DNA from: Microlunatus soli
GTDB taxonomy: Bacteria; Actinomycetota; Actinomycetes; Propionibacteriales; Propionibacteriaceae
NCBI RefSeq assembly: GCF_900105385.1
Contig: NZ_LT629772.1
Coordinates: 496,001 to 560,000 of the forward strand
Length of the DNA: 64,000 nt
Direction: 5' to 3'
Part shown: positions 1 to 7,374 of the stretch, one piece after another
Position numbering within the stretch: position 1 is the stretch's first letter
How the letters are laid out: every line of letters begins with the position of its first letter
Made by a program: the position numbers and the translations under genes
The notes under the pieces: model-generated
What the model was told of the DNA's origin: nothing
Databases searched by the model: none
The model's input: only the letters and a program-made list of their open reading frames with translations

Positions 1-278
1 TCAAGGCCGGTCAGAAGAAGGAAGGCCGCTCGACCGACCGCGCCGAAGAGATTGCCGCTCGCACGGTGAACAAGCAGCGCGCCCAGGCCGGTGAGTCCCG
101 GCAGCGGAGCAAGACGTCGACCGAGGACACCTCGGCCTACCGGCGTGGCGGCAAGCAGTCCGGGTCGGGACCTCGTGGCCGTACCCGGGACCAGCTGTAC
201 AACGACGCCAAGAAGCAGGGCGTCAAGGGCCGGTCCAAGATGAACAAGGCACAGTTGGAGAAGGCCGTCGGACGCTGA
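1..278 (+). CDS. Small basic protein with C-terminal Rho-N/SAP-like motif, 5' truncated
   Basis: The reading frame is open from base 3, so the true start lies left of the window; an internal GTG at 66 is not needed as a start. The visible 91 residues are rich in K, R, Q and S. They contain a segment reading IAARTVNKQRA and end in a motif GVKGRSKMNKAQLEKAV. That end resembles the short helix-loop-helix of Rho-N/SAP/HeH domains that bind nucleic acid. Similar small actinobacterial proteins are often labelled plasmid stabilization protein, a name with little support. The same tail motif recurs in the protein at 19506–20012. Function is unknown; nucleic-acid binding is inference. Confidence 0.7.
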   Translation, partial: KAGQKKEGRSTDRAEEIAARTVNKQRAQAGESRQRSKTSTEDTSAYRRGGKQSGSGPRGRTRDQLYNDAKKQGVKGRSKMNKAQLEKAVGR

Positions 279-308
279 TCGGCATCGATCAGGTCACTGA
301 GGCGTAGG

Positions 309-344
309 GTAGCGAGCCGTAGGTATCAGCCTCCGGCTCGCTAC
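309..344. terminator. Bidirectional stem-loop between convergent genes
   Basis: A perfect 10-bp stem (GTAGCGAGCC at 309–318, GGCTCGCTAC at 335–344) encloses a 16-nt loop. It sits between the 3' ends of the genes ending at 278 (+) and 356 (−). No T-run follows, which is usual in high-GC actinomycetes. Confidence 0.55.
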
Positions 345-355
345 GCAGATGATCA

Positions 356-547
356 TCAGGTGTCATGCTTCTTCGTCCACTCGCGGCGGTGGCGGGCCAG
401 GTACACCTGCCCCGCCGCGACCGCCAGCAGCACGACGCCGGCGCTGATCATCATCCACCAGCGCCCGGTCGCTATACCGACGCCACCGGCGAAGATCAGC
501 GCCAACACGACGATCACGATTCCGACCTGTATTCCCTGCCAGGGCAT
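356..547 (-). CDS. Small two-TM membrane protein
   Basis: This is a 63-residue protein. Two hydrophobic segments (about residues 5–25 and 30–50) are separated by a short GRWWMM turn, and the C-terminus is basic (RHRREWTKKHDT). The ATG at 547 is chosen because AAAGGAG lies 5 nt upstream; an upstream in-frame ATG at 679 would add a non-membrane acidic leader and has no such site. The basic tail is probably cytoplasmic. No family is recognised and no function can be assigned. Confidence 0.6.
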   Translation of the reverse strand: MPWQGIQVGIVIVVLALIFAGGVGIATGRWWMMISAGVVLLAVAAGQVYLARHRREWTKKHDT

Positions 548-650
548 CGGTCTCCTTTCATCGAATCCCTCGACTCCTTCCAGCTGCTCGCCTTCGTCAC
601 CGGCATTGGCCCCTCGTCTTCGGTGTTCTGTGGTGCTACCGCACGCAAGA

Positions 651-1541
651 TCAGGAGACGGGCGTTCCGCCGGTGACACCGAGCATCTCGCCGGTGATGT
701 AGGACGAGTCGGTTGATGCGAAGAAGACGTACACGGGTGCGACTTCCGCCGGCTGCCCCGGACGTCGCAGCGGTGTCGACTCGCCGTGCTGCTCGGCCTG
801 GGACGGTGGCATCGTCGCCGGGATCAAGGGCGTCCAGATCGGCCCCGGCGCGACCCCGTTCACTCGGATTCCGCGGTCGGCGAGCTCGGCGGCGAGGCCG
901 CGGGTGAAGTTGTGGATCCCTGCCTTGGTGGTGGCGTAGTCCAGCAGTTGCGCGGATGGGGCCACCGCCTGCACCGACGCGGTGTTGATGATCACCGAGC
1001 CCGGTGCCATCTGCGGCACCACCATCTTGCACAGCCAGAACATCGCGTACAGATTCGTCTTCATCACCCGATCGAACTGCTCGCTGCTGATGTCCTTGAT
1101 GCCACCCGGTTGTGCCATCTGATGGGCAGCGTTGTTGACCAGGATGTCGATGCCACCCAACTGGTCGATCACGTCGTCGACGAGCTGCTGACAGGTCGAC
1201 TCCGAGGTGATGTCGCCCGGATGTCGGACCGCCCGCCGCCCGGCCGACTCGATCAGCTCGGCGGTACGTCGGGCGTCGGTCACTTCCTCGGGAAGGTAGT
1301 TGATCGCCACATCGGCACCTTCACGGGCGAACGCGAGTGCGACGGCACGACCGATCCCGGAGTCACCGCCGGTGATCAGCGCGCGTTTGCCGACCAGTCG
1401 TGCGTTACCCCGATAGCTCTGCTCACCGTGGTCGGGCTCCTCGGTCATCTGTTCGGTGAGGCCCGGATGTTCCAGTTGATCACTGTGCGGCTCGGGCCGG
1501 CCGCTTCGGTTTCGCGGATCGTCGGTCTGCTCTGTCGGCAT
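651..1541 (-). CDS. SDR family oxidoreductase (YhdF/GsiB-neighbour type glucose/ribitol dehydrogenase-like)
   Basis: This 296-aa short-chain dehydrogenase has a roughly 45-residue polar N-terminal extension before the Rossmann fold. Visible motifs are the cofactor turn TGGDSGIGRA, the NNAA strand, catalytic Ser in NTAS, the active-site pair YATTKAG and the PGPIWTPL loop. The long N-terminus with HPGLTEQM...PDHGEQSY is typical of the stress-associated SDR group related to YhdF/YhxC. The substrate is unknown; NAD(P)-dependent oxidation of a sugar or polyol is inference. ATG 1541 is preceded by GAGGAG. Neighbouring genes (DUF2188, gas vesicles, CsbD further on) fit a general-stress setting. Confidence 0.85.
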   Translation of the reverse strand: MPTEQTDDPRNRSGRPEPHSDQLEHPGLTEQMTEEPDHGEQSYRGNARLVGKRALITGGDSGIGRAVALAFAREGADVAINYLPEEVTDARRTAELIESAGRRAVRHPGDITSESTCQQLVDDVIDQLGGIDILVNNAAHQMAQPGGIKDISSEQFDRVMKTNLYAMFWLCKMVVPQMAPGSVIINTASVQAVAPSAQLLDYATTKAGIHNFTRGLAAELADRGIRVNGVAPGPIWTPLIPATMPPSQAEQHGESTPLRRPGQPAEVAPVYVFFASTDSSYITGEMLGVTGGTPVS

Positions 1542-1605
1542 CGCTACTCCTCTTCCTCGGTGACCCAGTACCCACGGAGCTACCAGTCGAAGCACTCGGC
1601 CGAGG

Positions 1606-1629
1606 GTTGGCGGTGGTCGCAGCGGGTAA
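1606..1629 (+). promoter_or_regulatory. Possible sigma-B-like promoter upstream of the DUF2188 gene
   Basis: GTTGGC (1606–1611) and GGGTAA (1624–1629) are separated by 12 nt and lie about 40 nt before the ATG at 1668. The match to GTTTnn-N12–15-GGGTAt is weaker than the sites at 1937 and 16971. Confidence 0.35.
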
Positions 1630-1667
1630 CGAGCCGTGGTAGCGCGTAGCGAGCCAAGGAGCTGACA

Positions 1668-1889
1668 ATGGGGTACGCACAGTTTCACGTTGTGCCGGAG
1701 AGCGACCTGTGGAAGGTCGAAAGCAATGGACGGTCGTCGACCGATCACAACTCACCGGCAGCCGCGATCAAGGCGGCGGAGGCCGAAGCCGACCTGGTCC
1801 GGCCCTCCCAGGTGATCATCCATGGCCACGACGGTCACATCGACCGGCAGCAGACCTACGACACCGAGCCGTTTCCGCCGAGCGGTTGA
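1668..1889 (+). CDS. DUF2188-like protein
   Basis: This 73-aa protein begins with FHVVPESDLWKVESNG and continues through repeated Ala-rich helix residues to VIIHGHDGHID. That matches the DUF2188 pattern: a short beta-hairpin that opens with HVVP...W.V and ends in a G-H-D-G-I turn. AAGGAG at 1656–1661 precedes ATG 1668. Members are small, cytosolic and commonly stress-induced, with unknown biochemical role. It lies just upstream of the gas-vesicle operon on the same strand but has its own spacing, so co-transcription is uncertain. Confidence 0.7.
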   Translation: MGYAQFHVVPESDLWKVESNGRSSTDHNSPAAAIKAAEAEADLVRPSQVIIHGHDGHIDRQQTYDTEPFPPSG

Positions 1890-1936
1890 ACCGCATGTGC
1901 ACCTGACGACAACCGGAGGGCGAGTTCGGCAACGGG

Positions 1937-1962
1937 GTTTAGAACCATCGTCGTCCGGGTAT
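1937..1962 (+). promoter_or_regulatory. Sigma-B-type promoter of the gas-vesicle operon
   Basis: GTTTAG (1937–1942) and GGGTAT (1957–1962) with a 14-nt spacer match the general-stress sigma factor consensus (GTTTAA-N12–15-GGGTAT). The first gvp-operon ATG is at 2055, leaving a leader of roughly 85 nt. The rest of 1890–2054 shows no gene. Confidence 0.65.
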
Positions 1963-2054
1963 CGGCCGGCACAAGACGCCGTACAGCCAATCGAGGCAAC
2001 TACTCGCCGGGCGGCAGGTCCGATGAGGAGATGCGGAAGTCGGGAAGGGGCACT

Positions 2055-2639
2055 ATGAACACCGGAGCGAAGGTGGCGGCCGCCGTTTCGGCAGGTTATC
2101 TGCTGGGGCGCACGAAAAAGCTCAAGCTCGCGATCGCTGTGGGCTTGATCCTTGCTGGACGCAAGCTGCCGAAGGATCCGTTGGAGTTGGCCGGTCAGGG
2201 GCTCAAGACACTGCAGCAGAGTGATCAGTTCGCCGGTTTGCGGGAGCAGGTCACCGGCAGTCTCGCCGATGCCGGCAAGCGTGCCGCCAGCCATTCGGCG
2301 GAGCAATGGCTGGGAAAGATGACCGACCGCCTCCGTGATGGGACACCCAGCTCGGAGAGCGAGTCCGAAGAGGACGAAGCTGACGATCAGGACGCCGGCG
2401 CGGAGGACGACGACACCGATCAGAGTCAGGAGGACGTCAATCAGTCCGAGGATGACATGACGGACTCGAATCAGGATGACGACGATTCGGATTCCGACTC
2501 CGACCAGAGTGGTCGCTCAAGATCATCATCCGCGAAGACGGGATCAGCCAGAAGCCATCAGAGCGGAGGGTCCACCGCGAAGAAGCCCTCCAGCAGGCGG
2601 AAGTCCTCGTCAACCAAACAGTCGGCAAAGGAGAGCTGA
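2055..2639 (+). CDS. Gas-vesicle cluster protein of the GvpY/GvpT kind
   Basis: This 194-aa protein has a hydrophobic Ala/Gly-rich N-terminal segment (about residues 5–35, with GYLLGRTKKLKLAIAVGLILAG). A roughly 60-residue amphipathic middle follows, and then a long acidic tail of D, E, S and Q ending in Ser/Lys-rich sequence. The N-terminal pattern is shared with accessory proteins of actinobacterial gas-vesicle clusters, often mislabelled DNA primase. Its role is unknown; the low-complexity tail suggests an intrinsically disordered surface or condensate-type protein. ATG 2055 follows GAAGGGG, and an in-frame start at 2031 is less likely. It is the first gene of the operon and sits 2 nt before the next start. 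Confidence 0.7.
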   Translation: MNTGAKVAAAVSAGYLLGRTKKLKLAIAVGLILAGRKLPKDPLELAGQGLKTLQQSDQFAGLREQVTGSLADAGKRAASHSAEQWLGKMTDRLRDGTPSSESESEEDEADDQDAGAEDDDTDQSQEDVNQSEDDMTDSNQDDDDSDSDSDQSGRSRSSSAKTGSARSHQSGGSTAKKPSSRRKSSSTKQSAKES

Positions 2640-2641
2640 AG

Positions 2642-3697
2642 ATGGCTGCGAGTGCAACGGACTCCGGCGGGCTGAAGGGTGCTCTGCAAGACGCGTTGAA
2701 CGCCTTGGGTGACCGCGCCATGCAGAAGATCCAGGATCAGGTCAGCGGGCTGACCGACAGGTTGACCGATATCGCCGACGGTGGCGGCGCAGCCAAGAAG
2801 GCCGCGGCCAAGGGCGCAGAAGAGGCTGCTCAGGGCGGCTCACCGGTGAAGGGAGCATTGAAGGGCGGCGTATCTGCCGTTGCCGACAAGGCCAAGGAGG
2901 CGCTGCCCGGTAGCGGCGGGTCCGGTGGCGGGAAGAATCAGGTGCCAGCTGCCACGAAGGCGATGAACTTCGTCGAGAGCATCGATGTCGGGGTCCCGGT
3001 CCGTGTTGCCTACAACCAGTGGACCCAGTACGAGGACTGGCCCGGCTTCATGAAGAAGCTCGAACACGCCGAGCAGGAGAAGGACCAACCGAAGGTCACC
3101 ATGAAAGGCCAGGTGTTCTGGTCGCACCGGACCTGGGACTCGACCATCATCGATCAGATCCCCGATGAGCGGATCATCTGGCGATCGACAGGTCAGAAGG
3201 GCCATGTCGACGGTTGCGTGACGTTCCACGAGATCGGTCCGCGGCTGACCCGCATCCTGATCACTCTCGAGTACTACCCGCAGGGCCTCTTCGAACGGAC
3301 CGGGAACCTGTGGCGAGCCCAGGGCCGTCGAGCGCGCTTGGAGATCAAGCACTTCCGGCGCCACGTGATGATGAACACCATTCTCAATCCGGACGAGGTC
3401 GAAGGCTGGCGCGGCGAGATCGAGAACGAAGAGGTGATCCGGACCCACGAGGAGGGCCTCGAGGACGACCGCAGGGCCGACGCGGAGCAGGAGGACGATC
3501 AAGACGCCGGCTCCGACGACGGCGTGCAGGACGAAGACGACGGCCAGCAGGACGAAGACGAAGAGCAGCAGGACGAAGACGAAGAGCAGCAGGACGAAGA
3601 CGAAGAGCAGCAGGACGAAGACGAAGAGCAGCAGGACGAGGACGAAGACGGCGAGCAGGACGAAGAAGAAGATGCTACAGAGAGTGGCCGCAGGTAG
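2642..3697 (+). CDS. SRPBCC-fold protein of the gas-vesicle cluster (GvpZ-like)
   Basis: This is a 351-aa protein. Residues about 1–100 are a Gly/Ala/Lys-rich region related to the preceding protein. Residues about 105–245 form a START/SRPBCC (polyketide cyclase-like) domain, seen in the pattern [20 protein letters not shown]...PGFMKKLE and a C-terminal helix. Residues about 285–345 are an extreme acidic tail. The tail carries the seven-residue unit DEDEEQQ four times, encoded by the exact 21-bp repeats at 3551–3634. Streptomyces gvp clusters carry a comparable 'cyclase' gene; catalysis is not implied. Operon spacing is 2 nt upstream and 35 nt downstream. Confidence 0.8.
   Translation: MAASATDSGGLKGALQDALNALGDRAMQKIQDQVSGLTDRLTDIADGGGAAKKAAAKGAEEAAQGGSPVKGALKGGVSAVADKAKEALPGSGGSGGGKNQVPAATKAMNFVESIDVGVPVRVAYNQWTQYEDWPGFMKKLEHAEQEKDQPKVTMKGQVFWSHRTWDSTIIDQIPDERIIWRSTGQKGHVDGCVTFHEIGPRLTRILITLEYYPQGLFERTGNLWRAQGRRARLEIKHFRRHVMMNTILNPDEVEGWRGEIENEEVIRTHEEGLEDDRRADAEQEDDQDAGSDDGVQDEDDGQQDEDEEQQDEDEEQQDEDEEQQDEDEEQQDEDEDGEQDEEEDATESGRR
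3530..3634 (+). repeat. 21-bp tandem repeat in the acidic tail
   Basis: Four exact 21-bp copies (3551–3571, 3572–3592, 3593–3613, 3614–3634) are preceded by one diverged copy (3530–3550). The unit is in frame (7 codons), so copy-number change would alter the length of the acidic tail without a frameshift. Confidence 0.95.
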
Positions 3698-3732
3698 TCC
3701 GGGCCTCGACCCGAGAGGAAGGGAACGCTGAC

Positions 3733-4209
3733 ATGACAGTGACGACGCAGTCCCAACAACGCGGGGGCGGCGGCTACCTCGACCGGCCCCGTTCCAGCAG
3801 TCTGGCCGATGTTGTCGAGATCATCTTGGACAAGGGCCTGGTGTTGGATGCCTATGTCCGGGTCTCCCTGGTCGGCATCGAGATCCTGACCATCGATGCC
3901 CGCGTGGTCATCGCCAGTGTCGACACCTACCTGCGCTTCGCTGAGGCGACGAACCGTCTGGACCTGTACGAGAAGGGCGGCAAGGACATCACCGAGGTTG
4001 TGGGTGACTCTGCCGAGAACGGTGCGAAGGGCAAGACCAGCGGCGCGATCCAAGGCATCAAGAAGGCCGTTACCGGCGACAAGAAGGACGATGACGGTGA
4101 TCGGGAGGACGCCGACGAGGACCGGGACGAACGAGCCGAGGCCTCGCGGCCGTCGCGCAGCAGTGCGGGACGCGGCTCGTCGCACGCGCATCGGCGGTCC
4201 TCATCGTGA
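3733..4209 (+). CDS. gvpA: Gas vesicle structural protein GvpA
   Basis: This 158-aa protein forms the ribbed hydrophobic shell of the gas vesicle. The conserved core occupies residues about 18–85: [39 protein letters not shown] and the downstream EATNRLDL segment. This is the alpha-beta-beta-alpha fold of GvpA/GvpB. A roughly 70-residue charged tail follows, rich in D, E, R and S, which is longer than in cyanobacterial GvpA (about 70 aa in total) but common in actinobacteria. ATG 3733 follows GGAAGGGA. The stop overlaps the gvpF GTG (GTGA), implying coupling. This is the best major-shell candidate; the proteins at 5529 and 6816 are minor paralogues. Confidence 0.93.
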   Translation: MTVTTQSQQRGGGGYLDRPRSSSLADVVEIILDKGLVLDAYVRVSLVGIEILTIDARVVIASVDTYLRFAEATNRLDLYEKGGKDITEVVGDSAENGAKGKTSGAIQGIKKAVTGDKKDDDGDREDADEDRDERAEASRPSRSSAGRGSSHAHRRSSS

Positions 4210-4982
4210 GCACCGCAGTCGATCATGATGTCGGTACCCAGCAGGCCGTTGCCTGGCGGGTCTACGGAATCGTCCCCGGCGACGCAGAACTGCCCGCGCT
4301 GCCCGACGGTGAAGGAGGCCTGAAGAGCCGTACGTTGGAACTGCTGGGCCATCAGAAGATCGCCGCCGTGATCGAGCCGATCGACCCGGAGCGACGAGCC
4401 GGTCGACGTGATCTGCTGGCGCACAGCGAACTGTTGAGTGCGTTGGTGCAGGATGTCCCGGTCATCCCCGTCGCGTTCGGCTCCGCTTTCGCCGGACGGC
4501 TGCAGGTCGTCGAGGAGCTACTGGTCCCGCAGTATGTGCAATTGACGTCGATGCTGGACGACCTCGCCGATTACGTCGAGCTGCTGCTCCGGGTCCGCTA
4601 CTCGATGGACGATCTGCTCGCGGAGATCGTGGCGTCGGACGCCGGCATCGCCGCGCTGCGGAACCGTACCCGGGACCTGCCTGCCGGTGTGGATCATGGT
4701 GAGAAGGTCCGACTCGGCGAGCTGGTCAGTCGGGCCGTCGAGGACCGGATGACGGTCGACACCGAATGGTTGACGTCGCAGCTGGCAGCGCAGAGTGTCG
4801 AGGTCCACCTCAACGGTCGGTCACCGTCGACGCCCTCGATGACGCTGGCGTTCTTGGTCCGACGGGACCAGCAGCACGCGTTCGAAGAGATCGCCGAGGC
4901 CTGTGCCGAGCAGATGCAGAACCGTGCTGGGCTTGAGCTTCAGGGTCCGCTCGCCGCGTTCGACTTCCTGCCGGAGGGATGA
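4206..4982 (+). CDS. gvpF: Gas vesicle protein GvpF (GvpF/L family)
   Basis: This 258-aa protein is an accessory protein needed for vesicle assembly; family members bind GvpA and sit at the gas-facing surface or act in nucleation. Family signs are the opening [10 protein letters not shown], the [10 protein letters not shown] segment in the middle of the first domain, the helical second domain, and the end [10 protein letters not shown], which parallels the GP-WPPYSF end of GvpL. GTG 4206 overlaps the gvpA stop. It is a distant paralogue of the protein at 5947. Confidence 0.9.
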   Translation: MSTAVDHDVGTQQAVAWRVYGIVPGDAELPALPDGEGGLKSRTLELLGHQKIAAVIEPIDPERRAGRRDLLAHSELLSALVQDVPVIPVAFGSAFAGRLQVVEELLVPQYVQLTSMLDDLADYVELLLRVRYSMDDLLAEIVASDAGIAALRNRTRDLPAGVDHGEKVRLGELVSRAVEDRMTVDTEWLTSQLAAQSVEVHLNGRSPSTPSMTLAFLVRRDQQHAFEEIAEACAEQMQNRAGLELQGPLAAFDFLPEG

Positions 4983-4988
4983 TCCCCG

Positions 4989-5219
4989 ATGGGATTGCTG
5001 TCGAGCCTGGTCGGCCTTCCCCTCGCGCCGGTCAAGGGCACCGTGTGGGTCGCCGAGCGGGTGTACGAGGAGGCCGAACGGCAGTTCTACGACCCCGAAC
5101 GGATCCGCCGAGAGTTCGACGAGATCGATCAACTCCGCCGCGATGGTGATCTCGACCCGGAAGCCGCCGAGTCCTACGAGGAGGAGTTGATCGCTCGGCT
5201 GATGGAAGGACCTGGGTGA
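4989..5219 (+). CDS. gvpG: Gas vesicle protein GvpG
   Basis: This 76-aa, mostly helical, strongly charged protein starts MGLLSSLVGLPLAPVKGTVWV, followed by ERVYEEAERQFYDPERIRREFDEID. That is the GvpG signature, with an N-terminal hydrophobic helix and a coiled-coil-like acidic/basic helix. It is an accessory assembly factor, co-encoded with gvpF as in other gvp clusters. It starts 6 nt after gvpF and its TGA overlaps the next ATG (TGATG). Confidence 0.88.
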   Translation: MGLLSSLVGLPLAPVKGTVWVAERVYEEAERQFYDPERIRREFDEIDQLRRDGDLDPEAAESYEEELIARLMEGPG

Positions 5220-5545
5220 TGGAGATGGCAGAGAACCAAGAAGAACACGAGAAGTCCAGGCAGAAGGGCCGGTCCCAGCCGACCACGTCCGCGGTGTCTG
5301 CAGCGACAACTGCCCGCGAACAGCTGACCGCGCTGCTTGATCGCGACATCGAACAGGTCGTCGGGATCGAGCGGAACGACGACGGCTGGACGGTGCAGAT
5401 CGAGGTCGTGGAGACCCACCGGATCCCCAACTCGACAGACATCCTGGGCCTGTACGACGTTCAGGTGGACCGCCAAGGCGATCTGACCGGCTACCGGCGA
5501 GGTCGTCGCTACAGCAGGGGACATGGCGATGACAGAGCCAGCTGA
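5219..5545 (+). CDS. gvpO: Gas vesicle protein GvpO
   Basis: This 108-aa protein has a basic, Ser/Ala-rich N-terminus followed by the GvpO core: VVGIERNDDGWTVQIEVVE, RIPNSTDILGLYDVQVD and GDLTGYRRGRRYSRG. GvpO is required for vesicle formation, possibly at the expression or assembly level; its mechanism is unknown. ATG 5219 overlaps the gvpG stop; a second ATG at 5225 is possible. The gene overlaps the next by a few codons, consistent with a single transcript. Confidence 0.85.
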   Translation: MEMAENQEEHEKSRQKGRSQPTTSAVSAATTAREQLTALLDRDIEQVVGIERNDDGWTVQIEVVETHRIPNSTDILGLYDVQVDRQGDLTGYRRGRRYSRGHGDDRAS

Positions 5546-5954
5546 CACACCAACTCCAGTCACCACCCGACAGAATGGTTCCGCCACCCGTTACGGAGCC
5601 GGCGATCGACCCCAACCGACCAACCTGGCAGACCTGCTGGAACGAGTATTGGACAAGGGTGTCGTGCTGGCCGGCGACATCCGCGTCAACTTGCTCGACA
5701 TCGAACTGCTGACGATCAAGATCCGACTGCTGTTGGTGTCGGTCGACAAGGCCGAGGAAATGGGCATCGACTGGTGGCGCACCGATCCGATGCTCAGCTC
5801 ACAGGCCAAACGGGAGCAGGACGCCCTGCAGCAGGAGAACGCCGAGCTTCGCGAGCGGCTGGAAGCATGGGATCGACCGGCTGCCGCCAGCGACGGCATA
5901 GCCGCCTTGAACGAGGAGAACGTATCTGCGGTCGAAGGACGTCGTGATGGCTGA
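5529..5954 (+). CDS. gvpJ: GvpA-family minor structural protein (GvpJ)
   Basis: This 141-aa protein has a GvpA-type core at about residues 29–75 (NLADLLERVLDKGVVLAGDI, VNLLDIELLTIKIRLLLVSVDKAEE). A helical, coiled-coil-like C-terminal region follows (QQENAELRERLEAWD). The extra GIDWW...DP segment after the core is typical of GvpJ/M-type minor shell proteins thought to form the conical tips or nucleation sites. ATG 5529 sits about 8 nt after AGGGG; ATG 5523 is an alternative. It overlaps gvpO upstream and the next gene downstream. Confidence 0.85.
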   Translation: MTEPADTPTPVTTRQNGSATRYGAGDRPQPTNLADLLERVLDKGVVLAGDIRVNLLDIELLTIKIRLLLVSVDKAEEMGIDWWRTDPMLSSQAKREQDALQQENAELRERLEAWDRPAAASDGIAALNEENVSAVEGRRDG

Positions 5955-6819
5955 GGCCACCGATGATGCCGCCTTCGCTGTGGAACAGGACGATGCGGTC
6001 GATGACCAACCGGCCGGCGACGGTACGGCTAGCTACGTCTACCTGGCAACCCGTGATCTTGGATCGGAGCAGGTAGCGACGCTGACCGGGATCGGCGATG
6101 TTCCCGTTCGACTGGTGACCAGCGCAGGTCTGACGGCAGTGGTGAGCACCGTCGACCGTGCGGAGTTCGGCGAGGAGGCACTGCGCCACAATCTGGAAGA
6201 TCTTGATTGGCTCGGCCGGATCGCTGCGGAACACGATCGGGTGGTCGGCCGGGTCAGCGAGCTGACGACGGTCGCCCCACTGAGGCTGGCAACGATCTTG
6301 TACAACGATTTTCGGGTCGGCTCGCTGCTCTCCGAGTGGGGCACCGAACTGACCGCCGCGCTGGACCGCGTCCAGGGCTGCTGGGAATGGAGCGTCAAAC
6401 TGGTCACCGATCCCCGTCCCGCTGCAGCATCGGTCGGTGACGCGGACCAGCCGACCAGTGGTGCGTCCTACCTACAGCGCCGACGGGCCGAGCTGCAGCG
6501 CTCGTCGGCGCTCTCCGAGGCATTGACCGCAATGGCCGATCGTACGCACCACAACCTCGCCGAACGGACGGTCGCCAGCCGACGGCTCGCGGCGCAGGAC
6601 CGCAAACTGAGTGGCCACCAGGGCGAGATGATCCTGAACGCCGCTTATCTCGTCGAGCGCGCGCACGCCGAGGGCTTCACCCAGGAGGTCGAGCGGCTGG
6701 CCGCCGAGCATCCCGAGCTGACGGTGGACCTGAACGGACCATGGCCGCCGTATTCCTTTGCCACGGTGGAATCCCGCGGCGACAGGCATGAAGGGACGAG
6801 GATGGCAGGACAGCCATGA
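5947..6819 (+). CDS. gvpL: Gas vesicle protein GvpL (GvpF/L family)
   Basis: This is a 290-aa second GvpF/L paralogue. It has an acidic N-terminal leader of about 30 residues, then ASYVYLATRDLG, VAPLRLATILYND and a long helical region (YLQRRRAELQRSS). The family-defining end DLNGPWPPYSFATVE is present. The GPWPPYSF motif separates it from the gvpF at 4206. It is an accessory protein for vesicle biogenesis that contacts several other Gvp proteins in studied species. ATG 5947 overlaps the preceding stop, and its own stop overlaps the next start (ATGA). Confidence 0.9.
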   Translation: MAEATDDAAFAVEQDDAVDDQPAGDGTASYVYLATRDLGSEQVATLTGIGDVPVRLVTSAGLTAVVSTVDRAEFGEEALRHNLEDLDWLGRIAAEHDRVVGRVSELTTVAPLRLATILYNDFRVGSLLSEWGTELTAALDRVQGCWEWSVKLVTDPRPAAASVGDADQPTSGASYLQRRRAELQRSSALSEALTAMADRTHHNLAERTVASRRLAAQDRKLSGHQGEMILNAAYLVERAHAEGFTQEVERLAAEHPELTVDLNGPWPPYSFATVESRGDRHEGTRMAGQP

Positions 6820-7058
6820 CCGATATCGCGACGTTCGAACCACGGCACCAGCCGGCCGGGCCGGCACGGCGGGAACCGGTCGCGCTGGTCGACCTGCTGG
6901 ACCGGCTACTCGGCAGCGGCGTCGTCCTCAGTGGTGACATCACCGTCTCGATCGCGGGTGTCGACCTGGTCGAGATCCGGCTGCACGCGCTTCTCACCTC
7001 GGTCCGCGCCGAGATGCGGAGCAGCAGCACTGCGGAGCGGGAGCAGGATGATGTCTGA
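6816..7058 (+). CDS. gvpS: Third GvpA-family protein (GvpS/GvpM-like)
   Basis: This 80-aa protein consists of little more than the GvpA core: ALVDLLDRLLGSGVVLSGDI followed by TVSIAGVDLVEIRLHALLTSVRAEM. It lacks the acidic tail of GvpA and the coiled-coil tail of GvpJ. Position between gvpL and gvpK matches GvpS in actinobacterial clusters, a minor shell component. Start and stop both overlap the flanking genes. Confidence 0.82.
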   Translation: MTDIATFEPRHQPAGPARREPVALVDLLDRLLGSGVVLSGDITVSIAGVDLVEIRLHALLTSVRAEMRSSSTAEREQDDV

Positions 7059-7338
7059 CACGACGTTGGCCCAGCGGCTGGAGACCGACAAGGACTCCGT
7101 CGAGCGGGACCTGTTCAAGCTGGTCCTGACGATCATCGAACTGGTCCGCGACCTGATGGAACGACAGGCGATCCGCCGGGTCGACGAAGGCGATCTCAGC
7201 GATGAACAGGTCGAGGAGATCGGTACGGCACTGATGCGGCTGGAGTCGGCGATGACCGATCTCCGCAGCCGATACGACCTTCGGCCCGAAGATCTCGATC
7301 TTGACCTCGGGCCGCTGGGACAACTCCTCGGCGACTGA
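7051..7338 (+). CDS. gvpK: Gas vesicle protein GvpK
   Basis: This 95-aa GvpK-family protein contains DKDSVERDLFKLVLTIIELVRDLMERQAIRRV, DLSDEQVEEIGTALMRLE and the end DLDLDLGPLGQLL. GvpK is essential for vesicle formation in studied clusters. Two adjacent ATGs (7048 and 7051) are possible; the start overlaps the gvpS stop. It is the last gene of the operon and the next genes run on the opposite strand. No gvpN-type AAA ATPase is visible in the cluster. Confidence 0.9.
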   Translation: MSDTTLAQRLETDKDSVERDLFKLVLTIIELVRDLMERQAIRRVDEGDLSDEQVEEIGTALMRLESAMTDLRSRYDLRPEDLDLDLGPLGQLLGD

Positions 7339-7374
7339 ATCCGGCTGCTGAGCCGGGCCTGACCGCCACGACGA

